A stretch of DNA of 53,337 nucleotides from Flavobacterium branchiicola (GTDB lineage: Bacteria > Bacteroidota > Bacteroidia > Flavobacteriales > Flavobacteriaceae), in the NCBI RefSeq assembly GCF_018383905.1, contig NZ_JAGYWA010000012.1, positions 1 through 53,337 of the forward strand. The letters run 5' to 3'. This document shows positions 1 through 8,040 of this stretch, in pieces. Each line of letters begins with the position of its first letter. The first letter of the stretch is position 1. A program made the position numbers and the translations under genes. The notes below the pieces were generated by a model that ran no database searches, was not told the origin of the DNA, and was given only the letters and a program-made list of their open reading frames with translations.

Positions 1-448
1 CATAAGGCCAGGTTCCGACATAATTTCCGTTGAGGTAAATTTTGGCATTGGCCATTGCTCCATCAAAATCAACAAAAATCTGTTTTCCAGAATCGGAGGC
101 AGGAACGGTGAAATGTTTGCGATACCAGCCAATTCCTTTCCATGGCAATTTTCCGGTTTCGCCTCTTAATTCAATTCTAAAAGGCCCTTTTATAGCCCAG
201 TCGTGCGGAAGGTTTAATTTTTCCCAGTTAATTTCATTAGTAGCAACTGCTTCCAGATTTTTAGGTTCTTCCTTAATCAATCCATCTGCCTGAAGTCCGT
301 AGCGGGAAAAAATCCAGTTATCATCAAAAGACTGCGTATCGACTGAGCCCATTCTTTTAATCGCGGTTTGCTGAGAAAATCCGGTCGATCCTATCATGAA
401 ACAGAGCAATAAAGCGAGACTGTTGCGTAATGAAAACATCTTACCCAT
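1..448 (-). CDS. Glycoside hydrolase family 2 enzyme, N-terminal part only (beta-galactosidase-like)
   Basis: The frame is open from ATG 448 to the left edge, so only the first 149 codons are present. They encode an export signal (hydrophobic SLALLLCFMIG, then GFSQQ) and the start of the GH2 sugar-binding domain: FDDNWIFSRYG, LNLPHDWAIKGPF, GIGWYRKHFTVP, then VDFDGAMANAKIYLNG, a jelly-roll pattern typical of GH2. An in-frame ATG at 439 (MFSLRN) is an alternative start. The gene lies 130 bp downstream of the SDR gene on the same strand and could belong to the fucose transcription unit, although a spaced palindrome at 485-499 precedes it and hints at its own control. The catalytic barrel lies outside the window, so the substrate (galactoside, mannoside or glucuronide) cannot be decided. 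Confidence 0.85.
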   Translation of the reverse strand, partial: MGKMFSLRNSLALLLCFMIGSTGFSQQTAIKRMGSVDTQSFDDNWIFSRYGLQADGLIKEEPKNLEAVATNEINWEKLNLPHDWAIKGPFRIELRGETGKLPWKGIGWYRKHFTVPASDSGKQIFVDFDGAMANAKIYLNGNYVGTWPY

Positions 449-484
449 ATCTATATTTTTTATTATTTTGGTTTGGTTGGTTTT

Positions 485-499
485 GTTCGTAAAACGAAC
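485..499. promoter_or_regulatory. Short inverted repeat before the partial GH2 gene
   Basis: Arms GTTCGT and ACGAAC flank a 3-nt AAA spacer, 37-51 bp upstream of ATG 448. The position and symmetry fit a regulator site or the base of a 5' leader hairpin. It does not match the TTACTAAA-type operator found elsewhere in the window. Confidence 0.3.
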
Positions 500-578
500 G
501 GCATTCTAAATACTCTTTTCTGGTTATTTACTTTTAATATATTGTCTGGTTATAATAAATACTAAAAATATATTTAGA

Positions 579-1358
579 TTATAATGAACGATCTAAATGA
601 GTATAACCTCCATCAACATAAATAAGCTGCCCCGTAGTATGACTTGATTTATCAGACAATAAGAACACGGCCATATTGGCAATTTCCTCAGCGGTCGTCA
701 TTCTGTTTTCTAACGGAATCTTAGCGGTTATTTCTTTTAATTTTTGTTCCGGATTTTCTAATGTGTTAATCCAGGTTTCATACAATGGTGTGTAACATTC
801 TGCGACAATCACAGCGTTTACACGAATTCCGTATTTGAGTAATTCAACAGCCCATTCGCGGGTCAAAGCATTACGCCCGCCGTTTGACGCTGCATAAGCA
901 GAAGTATTTCCCTGCCCTGTATCGGCTGTTTTTGAACCTATGTTTACAATTGCTCCTTTTGTTTTTTTCAACTCCGGCAAAGCATATTGTGCCATCAAAT
1001 AATAATGAACCAGGTTTTTATGAATCGATGCCATGAAATCTTCATAATTGCCATTCTCAAGACCTACTCCGTCATTTACACCTGCATTATTTACTAAGCC
1101 ATCTATACGACCACACAATTCAATTACTTTATTTACGGTATTTTTACACGCTTCCGGATTAGTCAGTTCAGCTACTACGGCGAGTGCTTTTCCTCCTTCT
1201 GCTTCTATTTCTTTAATCGCAATTTGATTGTCGCTATCCTGTCTTCCAATTATTACGGGAGTTGCACCTTCGGCAGCCAGAACTTTACAAATTCCAAGTC
1301 CGATTCCTTTTGCGCCTCCGGTTACAATGATTATTTTATTATTAAGATTAAGATTCAT
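579..1358 (-). CDS. SDR-family dehydrogenase, probable L-fucose pathway
   Basis: This is a 259-residue classical short-chain dehydrogenase. The Rossmann nucleotide motif TGGAKGIG is at residues 13-20 and NNAG at 90-93. The catalytic Asn (N115), Ser (S142) and Tyr (Y155) are in place. The usual YxxxK lysine is missing: the frame reads YAASN, so position 159 is Asn (codon AAC on the minus strand). The context right after REWAVELLKYGIRVNAV is otherwise well conserved. In an operon with a mutarotase and an L-fuconolactonase-like hydrolase, the likely role is oxidation of L-fucose to its lactone or of 2-keto-3-deoxy-L-fuconate; the two cannot be separated from sequence alone. The gap to the upstream lactonase gene is 33 bp. 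No signal peptide is seen, so it should be cytosolic. Confidence 0.85.
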   Translation of the reverse strand: MNLNLNNKIIIVTGGAKGIGLGICKVLAAEGATPVIIGRQDSDNQIAIKEIEAEGGKALAVVAELTNPEACKNTVNKVIELCGRIDGLVNNAGVNDGVGLENGNYEDFMASIHKNLVHYYLMAQYALPELKKTKGAIVNIGSKTADTGQGNTSAYAASNGGRNALTREWAVELLKYGIRVNAVIVAECYTPLYETWINTLENPEQKLKEITAKIPLENRMTTAEEIANMAVFLLSDKSSHTTGQLIYVDGGYTHLDRSL

Positions 1359-1391
1359 TTGTGGTTGATTTTAGTTAGATAGTTGTATTGC

Positions 1392-2225
1392 TTATTCCTT
1401 CAATTGATAAAAATCAATTGCATTTCTGCTCCAGAATTTATCCTGATCTGCTTTAGAAAATTTAGAAAAATAATCTTCTACAATTTCACAGGATTCTGCA
1501 TAAGATGCTGCCAGTAAACTTACCGGCCAGTCACTGCCAAACATTAGACGGTCAATTCCGAATACTTCAGTCACAACGTCCAGACAATGCGTAAAATCTT
1601 CTGCTGTCCAGTTATTCCAGTCGGCTTCGGTTATTAAACCCGATACTTTACACATCACGTTCGGAAATTGTGCTATAGCTCTCATTCCGGTTTCCCATTC
1701 TCCAAATTCCTTATTTTTAAAATCCGGTTTTGCCAGATGATCAATTACAAATTTTTGTTTTGGAAATTGGGCTACCAGTTTTGCAACATTCTCCAGATGT
1801 TTTGGAAAAATCAGAATATCATACGTGAAATTATATTTTTCTAGTTTTGAAATTCCGTCTTGGAATTTTTCCTGCAGCATAAAATCAATATCGGCTTCCG
1901 CCTGAATGATATGTCTGAATCCTTTTAATTTTTCATGTTTGGTATAATACTGCAAACGTTCTTCTATAGTATTGGCACACAAATCGATCCAGCCTACTAC
2001 TCCTTTTATAAATGGATTGTTTTTTGCCAGATCCAGCAGAAAAAGAGTTTCCTCTTCGCTTTGGTCTGCTTGTACGGCCACACATCCTCCAAACTGATTT
2101 TCTACTAATAAAGGTTCTAAATCGGCCGGCAAAAAATCCCGTCTGATCACTTTCATCTGATCATCGATCCAGGCGTCTTTTACAGGGTCGTATTTCCAAA
2201 AATGTTGGTGGCTATCTATTTTCAT
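1392..2225 (-). CDS. Amidohydrolase-2 family hydrolase, probable L-fuconolactonase
   Basis: This 277-residue cytosolic TIM-barrel hydrolase belongs to the COG3618 type. The N-terminal signature IDSHQHFW supplies the metal-site histidines H6 and H8. A further His is in VIDHLAKP (H163), and an Asp is in MFGSDWP (D232). Members of this family open sugar lactones such as L-fuconolactone, L-rhamnonolactone and 4-sulfomuconolactone. Placement between a mutarotase and an SDR makes L-fucono-1,5-lactone the best guess, matching the non-phosphorylating fucose route. The ATG overlaps the 3' end of the mutarotase gene by 14 bp, which implies translational coupling. The dehydratase and aldolase needed to finish the pathway are not in the window. 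Confidence 0.85.
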   Translation of the reverse strand: MKIDSHQHFWKYDPVKDAWIDDQMKVIRRDFLPADLEPLLVENQFGGCVAVQADQSEEETLFLLDLAKNNPFIKGVVGWIDLCANTIEERLQYYTKHEKLKGFRHIIQAEADIDFMLQEKFQDGISKLEKYNFTYDILIFPKHLENVAKLVAQFPKQKFVIDHLAKPDFKNKEFGEWETGMRAIAQFPNVMCKVSGLITEADWNNWTAEDFTHCLDVVTEVFGIDRLMFGSDWPVSLLAASYAESCEIVEDYFSKFSKADQDKFWSRNAIDFYQLKE

Positions 2226-2559
2226 TCAAATCGAATATTTTGTCCATCATCATCCATTTTTCACCTTCTTTTGCCCATGGCAATGCTTTTTGGTATTTCC
2301 ACATCAATTCTTCCCATTTCTGAACTACTGGATTATTGGCGTCCATTTGTCCTTTTCTTTCAAAAGTAAAAGTCTCATTAGCTTCAATAATCATAAACAT
2401 TCTGTTGCCTACACAATAAATATCTAAATTTTCAATTCCTGAATCTGTAATACTCTGCGTAATCTCCGGCCAGATTTTTTCATGATATTTTTTGTATTCG
2501 GCCATTAATATGGGATCTTCGACTAAATCTAATGCAAGACAATATTTTTGAGTTACCAT
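2212..2559 (-). CDS. L-rhamnose/L-fucose mutarotase (RhaM/DUF718 family)
   Basis: This small 115-residue cytosolic protein is close to the usual 100-115 residues of the family. The conserved segment YKKYHEKIWPEI carries the catalytic-type His (H26). A second conserved block, EKWMMMDKIFDL, closes the protein. The family interconverts alpha and beta anomers of 6-deoxy sugars, giving the pyranose form used by the dehydrogenase. It is the first gene of a three-gene minus-strand unit (mutarotase, lactonase, SDR). A LacI-type operator candidate lies about 143 bp upstream at 2701-2720. L-rhamnose is possible in principle, but three GH29 fucosidases in the same window favour L-fucose. Confidence 0.85.
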   Translation of the reverse strand: MVTQKYCLALDLVEDPILMAEYKKYHEKIWPEITQSITDSGIENLDIYCVGNRMFMIIEANETFTFERKGQMDANNPVVQKWEELMWKYQKALPWAKEGEKWMMMDKIFDLNENR

Positions 2560-2986
2560 GCTTATTCTATTTTAAAATTTAAGTTTGAAACCTAAACTAT
2601 TGATTATCATTTAAAATTCGATTTACACTTTAGACCCTCTTTTTGTATACAATTACCTGACTATAATCGTTTTAAAAGATGCTCTGTTTTAGCCCTTAAA
2701 ATACTAAATCGTTTTAATATTTTTGAAAGGTTTAGTACTGCAATCTCAAAAAAATAAAATTATTGCATTATATTCTTTTAAATTACCTCAAAATTATCAT
2801 TAATTAAGCATTTATTATCTTTACAAGTAATTTCACAAAAAACAACTGAATAAGTAGCCTTTTTTGGAATAAATTATAGATTGAGAAATTTTATACTATT
2901 TCGAAAAATAAAAAAGAAAAAGAAGTATGTGTTTTTTGAGTAGAACAAAATAAGTATTACTAAAAAGAATTTATTAGTTCGAAATA
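2560..2986. other. AT-rich intergenic region before the fucose genes
   Basis: This 427-bp stretch separates the 3' end of the AraC gene from the mutarotase start; both genes are on the minus strand. It holds one good operator (2701-2720), a weaker CG-centred look-alike at 2661-2680 and no convincing coding frame. No clear -7 box was found. Confidence 0.6.
2701..2720. promoter_or_regulatory. LacI-type operator candidate before the fucose genes
   Basis: ATACTAAATCGTTTTAATAT, centred on CG at 2710-2711. It matches the recurring pattern TTACTAAAnCGnTTTAGTAA well in the left half and more weakly in the right half. It lies about 143 bp upstream of the mutarotase ATG. Confidence 0.5.
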
Positions 2987-3853
2987 CTAAACCAAAGTAT
3001 TTTTTCGGTATTCTTTTGGAGTTGTTCCAATTAATTTTTTAAACAGTTTATTGAAGTTTGAGGCTGTTTTATATCCGCATTCATAGGCTATTTCAGAAAT
3101 ACCCAAATCGGTTTCGATCAAATATTTGCAGGCATTTGAAACCCTTATCTCATTTAGATATTCTACAAATGGTTTTTTCGTTTTGGCTTTAAACATTCTG
3201 CAAAAAGAGGTTGGGGTCAGATTGGCAATTTTAGCGATTTCGTCCAGCGAAATTTCTTCTTTATAATTTGACTTCACATATTTAAAAACTTCTGCAAGCC
3301 TGTCGCTTTTATTATCTTCATTTACTGAGACATATGAGTTATCATTAATATATCTAAGGTCTTTGCTTTTAGACAATAGAAATATAATTTCAAGTAATCC
3401 CATTACGACTTCAAAACCTTTTTTGTTAAGTAATTTGCTCATTTTTTTGGCAATAAGCGCATTGGTTTCGCCAGAAATGGAAACTCCTTTTATAGCCTGA
3501 GAAAAAAACTTTTTTACTTCCTGGGCTTCCGGTAAATCATAGAAAGAAGTACCAAAAAGATCTCTGCTAAAATAAATTACAATTGCTTTTGCCTTTAGAC
3601 TGTTTATTCCTTTATAAAAAATTTCATCATTAAGCCATACATGCGGAATATCATCGCCAAGAAAAACCATATCTCCGGGCTCAAAAGATTCTACAGAATT
3701 GCCTATAATTCTCTTGCCATGACTTTCTAAAATATACACCAATTCAAATTCAGGATGCGAATGAAAAGGCGACTGAAAAAACGACTCCTCACGAGAAAAT
3801 ACAGACAGCGATGTATTGGTATAGGAAGCGATGGTAGTCTTAACAATTTTCAT
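2987..3853 (-). CDS. AraC-family transcriptional regulator with cupin sensor
   Basis: This 288-residue protein has an N-terminal cupin sensor domain (HSHPEFELVYI from H31, then a PGDMVFLGDDIPH turn near residue 59). Its C-terminal pair of helix-turn-helix motifs (about 185-285) includes ISLDEIAKIANLTPTSFCRMFK and the AraC hallmark ISEIAYECGYKTASNFNKLFKK. Such regulators sense a sugar or metabolite through the cupin. It is transcribed away from the esterase gene and sits upstream of the fucose operon on the same strand, so either neighbour may be its target. It shares its upstream region with two LacI-type operators, which suggests it may itself be under LacI control. The effector is unknown; fucose is an inference from position. 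Confidence 0.9.
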   Translation of the reverse strand: MKIVKTTIASYTNTSLSVFSREESFFQSPFHSHPEFELVYILESHGKRIIGNSVESFEPGDMVFLGDDIPHVWLNDEIFYKGINSLKAKAIVIYFSRDLFGTSFYDLPEAQEVKKFFSQAIKGVSISGETNALIAKKMSKLLNKKGFEVVMGLLEIIFLLSKSKDLRYINDNSYVSVNEDNKSDRLAEVFKYVKSNYKEEISLDEIAKIANLTPTSFCRMFKAKTKKPFVEYLNEIRVSNACKYLIETDLGISEIAYECGYKTASNFNKLFKKLIGTTPKEYRKNTLV

Positions 3854-3975
3854 TTTCAGAATAGCAATGATAATTAATAATTAAATAATGATAAAATTGA
3901 ATTAATTACTAAATTAATTTAGATATAATTTTATTTTTTCACAAAAAACAAAAATAACAAAAAATACACATCATA

Positions 3976-3995
3976 TTACTAAATCGATTTACTTA
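3976..3995. promoter_or_regulatory. LacI-type operator candidate, upstream copy (esterase/AraC)
   Basis: TTACTAAATCGATTTACTTA, centred on CG at 3985-3986. It is a near-perfect match to the recurring operator, with its centre 65 bp from that of the second copy at 4041-4060. Confidence 0.6.
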
Positions 3996-4031
3996 GCAGA
4001 AAATTGATGCTATAAATCTAAAAAATCACGG

Positions 4032-4039
4032 TAATTTTG
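4032..4039 (+). promoter_or_regulatory. Candidate Bacteroidota -7 promoter box for the esterase gene
   Basis: TAATTTTG fits the Bacteroidota consensus TAnnTTTG. A TTG at 4004-4006 could serve as the -33 element, but the spacing of about 25 bp is longer than usual. The box ends 1 bp before the second operator, so a bound repressor would cover the start site. The implied 5' leader is about 265 nt. Confidence 0.35.
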
Positions 4040-4040
4040 G

Positions 4041-4060
4041 TTACTAAATCGTTAACTGTA
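4041..4060. promoter_or_regulatory. LacI-type operator candidate, downstream copy (esterase)
   Basis: TTACTAAATCGTTAACTGTA, centred on CG at 4050-4051. The left half is perfect and the right half weak. It lies immediately after the candidate -7 box. Confidence 0.5.
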
Positions 4061-4312
4061 CGTTTAAAAATTCTTGCTTAACCCTTAATAAATGGGCAAA
4101 ACACAAAATTTAACACGTAAAAAATGGAAGCGTTTTTATAAAACAGTAAGGTTAAATGAATTAGCAAGTGATTTCTTTAAAAATCATTTTAGTACTGACA
4201 TAAACGAGAAAAAAAGTTCAAAAATATTCAAATGCATCTTGTAACGAAAAAGATGTAAATCAGATTTTTTGAAGCTGAAAAAACATAAAACAAAACATCT
4301 AAAATAAAAAAA

Positions 4313-6805
4313 ATGAACAAAGGCCTTTTAATTTTCCTTCTTGCTTTAGGTACAAATTGTATTGCACAAACAAAAGCTACCGGAAATGTTGTTGAATATT
4401 TCGGAAAGGAAAAAATTACAACCACTGCCGAGGGAAGCGTTTTATATCATTTCAGTGAAGGTTACACACTTCCTGCTGATAAAAAAAGCGGAACTCTTTT
4501 TAATGGTCAAGATCCCGTTGCCTGGCAATATGCCGTTGGAAAATTTACCAACCCGGCTAAACAAAAAAGTGACTGGTTGCCTCTAAAAGTCGATACTGCC
4601 GGAGTATTTAATGGGAAAGAAATGAAATCTGCTTTTCTTTTTACGGAATACAATTCGCCAAAAGAACAAATCGTAATTCTGGAAACTACCGGAGGAACCC
4701 GCACTTACATAAACGGTTTGCCACATGAAGGTGATCATTATGATTTTGGCTATACCTTAATTCCGTTTAAACTAAAAAAAGGCAGCAACGAATTTGTTTA
4801 TACAAAAGGACGTTTTGGACGTGTAAAATCAAAGATTATTGTGCCTTCAAAAAGCATTCAGTTTACCAAACGTGATTTGACACTTCCGGATGTTATTAAT
4901 GGAGAAAAGGACGAAAAATGGGCTGCTGTCCGCATTATAAACGCCACTGAAAAAGAATTAAAAAATCTTGTAATCACTGCAAAATTATCCAGCGGAGAAA
5001 CGGCTGTATATGCAACAGATGCTATTATTCCTTTGTTTGTTCGAAAAGTAAAATTTAAAGTTCCTGCTACAAAAGCCAACTTTACCGGCGAATTAAAAAT
5101 GGAACTAACCCTTACAGATAAAAGTGGAAAAGTAATTGATAAAACAGAAATTCCAATACAACAACGTTCAGCAACCGTACATCATGAACGTACTTTTTTA
5201 AGTAAAGTAGATAATAGTGTACAATATTACAGTATTGCTCCTGCGTTGGGCGAAGGACAAAAAGCATTGGTTTTATCGGTTCACGGTGCTTCGGTTGAAG
5301 CGCGAAATCAGGCGAGAGCTTACAAACAAAAAGACTGGGCGCATATTGTAGCCGCCACCAATCGTCGTCCGTTTGGGTTTAACTGGGAAGATTGGGGAAG
5401 AATTGATGCTTTGGAAGTTTTAGAAGAAGCCAAAAAAGTATTTCATACGATTCCGGCTCAAACGTATTTAACGGGACATTCTATGGGCGGACACGGAACC
5501 TGGTTTCTTGGAACAACGTATCCTGGAAAATTTGCGGCAATCGCGCCCTGCGCCTCCTATCCTGACATTTCAATGTACGGATTTGACAAAGGAGATGAAA
5601 TGCACGACCAAAACAAAGCTTTTGAATCTATTAAACGTTCAGCCAATTCGGGACGTGTAAAAAGCCTTGTACAAAACCTAAAACAAGCCGGCGTTTATAT
5701 TCTTCATGGCGATGCCGATTCAACGGTTCCAATTTCACAAGTGCGTGAAATGCGTCAGATTTTAGGAACTTTTCATCCTAACTTTTGTTATTATGAATAT
5801 CCGGGTGGTGAGCATTGGTACGGAGATCATTCTGTGGATTGGTTTCCTATTTTTGAATTCTTTAAACGTCAGACAATTCCAGCCAACAAAGAGGTTAAAG
5901 AAATTGATTTTAATACTGCTACACCACAAGTTTCTTCAACGGATTACTGGATAAAATTACAGCAGCAAATCGTTCCGTTTAATTTTTCGAATATCACGGC
6001 TAAATTGGACAAAGAGCAAATTACCATTACAACTAAAAATGTTTCGATAATGGAAGTTGATTTGGCTTCCTTAGATTTAAAAGATGAAATCTCCATCAAT
6101 ATTGATGATCAAATCCCGAAAACGCCATCAGATAAAAAAGCAATTCTGGCTTTGCAAGGGGAAAAATGGACGTTAATAAACGAAATCAATACTTCTAAAA
6201 AATATGCAGATCGTCAGGGCGGATTCAAGTTTGCATTTAATAACAATGTTGTTTTTGTTTACGCGACCGGTGGTTCTGCGACAGAACGCGAATGGTACCT
6301 CAACAGAGCCCGTTTTGATGCAGAGACTTTCTATTACAGAGGAAACGGAAGCATCGATGTAATTGCTGACAAAGAGTTTTCATTAGAAAAATACAAAGAC
6401 CGAAATGTGATTATCTACGGAAATGCATCAAATAATAGTGCCTGGAAATTGGTATTAAAAAATTCACCAATTCAAATTGATAATCAGCAAGTGAAAATTG
6501 GAAGCAAAGTACTGAAAGGTGATGATTTGGCTGCTTATTTTGTGGTTCCGAGAAACGACAGTAAAACGGCAATGATTGGTGTTGTTGCCGGAACTGCTGA
6601 AAAAGGAATGAAAGCAACCTGGGCAAACAATTATATTTCCGGAATTACCGGTTTTCCTGACGTCATGATTTTTAAAGCTGATTTACTTTTAAACGGTTTA
6701 CCGGATATGAAGGTTAGCGGTTTCTTTGATAACGACTGGACTGCTAAATCTTTAGAATTTTTCGATACTACAGATCAAAATAGAACAGCAAAAGCAGAAA
6801 ATTAA
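4313..6805 (+). CDS. Large exported alpha/beta-hydrolase (S9/esterase-like)
   Basis: This 830-residue exported protein has a signal peptide (MNKGLLIFLLALG...CIAQ, cleavage near residue 19). A long beta-rich N-terminal part reaches about residue 290. An alpha/beta-hydrolase domain covers about 300-520, and a C-terminal region of about 310 residues matches nothing I recognise. The hydrolase triad is visible: S390 in GHSMGG, D467 or D469 in HGDADSTVP, and H501 in GGEHWYGDH. The fold resembles prolyl-oligopeptidase/S9 and acetyl-xylan-esterase-like enzymes, so it may be a peptidase acting on glycopeptides or a carbohydrate esterase. It has two LacI-type operators upstream and is followed 216 bp later by the glycosylasparaginase gene. 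The hydrolase call is firm; the substrate is unknown. Confidence 0.8.
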   Translation: MNKGLLIFLLALGTNCIAQTKATGNVVEYFGKEKITTTAEGSVLYHFSEGYTLPADKKSGTLFNGQDPVAWQYAVGKFTNPAKQKSDWLPLKVDTAGVFNGKEMKSAFLFTEYNSPKEQIVILETTGGTRTYINGLPHEGDHYDFGYTLIPFKLKKGSNEFVYTKGRFGRVKSKIIVPSKSIQFTKRDLTLPDVINGEKDEKWAAVRIINATEKELKNLVITAKLSSGETAVYATDAIIPLFVRKVKFKVPATKANFTGELKMELTLTDKSGKVIDKTEIPIQQRSATVHHERTFLSKVDNSVQYYSIAPALGEGQKALVLSVHGASVEARNQARAYKQKDWAHIVAATNRRPFGFNWEDWGRIDALEVLEEAKKVFHTIPAQTYLTGHSMGGHGTWFLGTTYPGKFAAIAPCASYPDISMYGFDKGDEMHDQNKAFESIKRSANSGRVKSLVQNLKQAGVYILHGDADSTVPISQVREMRQILGTFHPNFCYYEYPGGEHWYGDHSVDWFPIFEFFKRQTIPANKEVKEIDFNTATPQVSSTDYWIKLQQQIVPFNFSNITAKLDKEQITITTKNVSIMEVDLASLDLKDEISINIDDQIPKTPSDKKAILALQGEKWTLINEINTSKKYADRQGGFKFAFNNNVVFVYATGGSATEREWYLNRARFDAETFYYRGNGSIDVIADKEFSLEKYKDRNVIIYGNASNNSAWKLVLKNSPIQIDNQQVKIGSKVLKGDDLAAYFVVPRNDSKTAMIGVVAGTAEKGMKATWANNYISGITGFPDVMIFKADLLLNGLPDMKVSGFFDNDWTAKSLEFFDTTDQNRTAKAEN

Positions 6806-6841
6806 AAATTTAAAAACCAAAATAAGAACGTTTAAATTATT

Positions 6842-6861
6842 TTACTAATACGATTTAGTAT
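6842..6861. promoter_or_regulatory. LacI-type operator candidate before glycosylasparaginase
   Basis: TTACTAATACGATTTAGTAT, centred on CG at 6851-6852. It is a strong palindrome lying 37 bp after the esterase stop and 161 bp before the asparaginase ATG. This suggests the asparaginase has its own regulated promoter. Confidence 0.6.
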
Positions 6862-7021
6862 TTCAAATAAAACGCCTATTTTTAGCAAAAAAAGACATCG
6901 AATCAAATGAATATCATTGATTTAACCAAATCGGAATCTATCATTTAAAAAGAACAGTGTTTGCTTACAAAAAGAATCCATTTTTCTCTTTTTTTTAAGC
7001 ATACAGATTAAATAAAAAAAC

Positions 7022-8029
7022 ATGACAAATCGTAGAAATTTTCTAAAAACAACTGCAATAGCATCTGCTGCTGTAGTATTAAATCCTTTCTCAGTAAATG
7101 CGGAAGAGATTAAAGAGAAACGCAATGAACTTCCTGACGGAAAAGTGAGAAAACCAATTGTACTTTCTACCTGGCGTTTTGGACTTCAGGCTAATGAAGC
7201 GGCATGGGAAGTATTAAAAAATGGTGGTCGTGCCTTAGACGCGGTAGAAGCCGGAGTTAAAGTTCCGGAAGCAGATCCAAAAGAAAGAAGTGTAGGATAC
7301 GGCGGAAGACCTGATCGTGACGGACGTGTGACACTTGATGCCTGTATTATGGATGAATTATCTAATATTGGTTCTGTTGGCTGTCTGGAATACATCAAAC
7401 ATCCCATTTCTGTGGCTCGTGCTGTTATGGAAAAAACACCACACGTTATGCTGGTTGGTGACGGAGCGCTTCAGTTTGCTTTATCACAAGGGTTTCAGAA
7501 AGAAAACTTATTACTTCCTGATTCAGAACGCGAATGGAAAGAATGGCTAAAATCATCCGAATATAAGCCAATTGCCAATATCGAAAATCATGATACTATT
7601 GGAATGATTGCTCTTGACGCTGCAGGAAATCTTTCGGGCGCCTGTACAACAAGCGGAATGGCATTTAAAATGCACGGTCGTTTGGGAGATTCCCCGATTA
7701 TTGGTGCAGGATTATATGTTGATAACGAAATTGGTGCTGCAACCGCAACCGGACATGGCGAGGAAGTGATTAGAATTGCAGGTTGTCATCTTGTTGTTGA
7801 ATTAATGCGTCAGGGAAGATCTCCGCAAAAAGCATGTGAAGAAGCCGTTCTGAGGGTCGTTAAACTAATGAAAAACAGAAACAAGGATTTAAAAGATATT
7901 CAGGTTGGATTTATTGCTTTGAATAAAAAAGGAGATTATGGTTCTTACTGCGTTCAAAGCGGTTTTAATTACGCTGTTTATGATGAAACCGGAAATCGAT
8001 TAATTGATCCGGAGTTTTATTTAAAATAA
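7022..8029 (+). CDS. Glycosylasparaginase, N4-(beta-GlcNAc)-L-asparaginase, Tat-exported
   Basis: This 335-residue Ntn-hydrolase cleaves the GlcNAc-Asn bond of Asn-linked glycans after peptide trimming. The precursor has the autocleavage/nucleophile site HDT-IGM with Thr at residue 192. It is followed by the substrate-binding block beginning SGACTTSGMAFKMHGRLGDS and then GHGEEVIR, all typical of aspartylglucosaminidase. The N terminus NRRNFLKTTAIASAAVV is a twin-arginine signal, so the folded enzyme is likely exported to the periplasm. The block NGGRALDAVEAGV near residue 66 is also family-typical. The gene follows the large hydrolase gene and precedes two fucosidases. It is the strongest pointer in the window to N-linked glycoproteins as substrate. 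Confidence 0.92.
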   Translation: MTNRRNFLKTTAIASAAVVLNPFSVNAEEIKEKRNELPDGKVRKPIVLSTWRFGLQANEAAWEVLKNGGRALDAVEAGVKVPEADPKERSVGYGGRPDRDGRVTLDACIMDELSNIGSVGCLEYIKHPISVARAVMEKTPHVMLVGDGALQFALSQGFQKENLLLPDSEREWKEWLKSSEYKPIANIENHDTIGMIALDAAGNLSGACTTSGMAFKMHGRLGDSPIIGAGLYVDNEIGAATATGHGEEVIRIAGCHLVVELMRQGRSPQKACEEAVLRVVKLMKNRNKDLKDIQVGFIALNKKGDYGSYCVQSGFNYAVYDETGNRLIDPEFYLK

Positions 8030-8040
8030 CTAATTGAAGA

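Larger units (their letters stand above)
3854..4312. other. Divergent promoter region, AraC regulator and esterase
   Basis: This 459-bp AT-rich region lies between divergently transcribed genes. It contains two LacI-type operators (3976-3995 and 4041-4060) with a -7-like box between them at 4032-4039. It also contains a small inverted repeat, CATCTT...AAGATG, at 4235-4255 shortly before the esterase ATG. No coding frame was found. Confidence 0.6.

Noticed and set aside
42..293. 83-codon plus-strand frame at the left end
   Set aside because: It is antisense to the GH2 sugar-binding domain, which has clear family motifs.
559..579. Operator before the partial GH2 gene
   Set aside because: TACTAAAAATATATTTAGAT resembles the half-sites but lacks the central CG that all accepted sites have.
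2661..2680. Eighth LacI-type operator
   Set aside because: GACTATAATCGTTTTAAAAG keeps the central CG but matches too few half-site positions to count.
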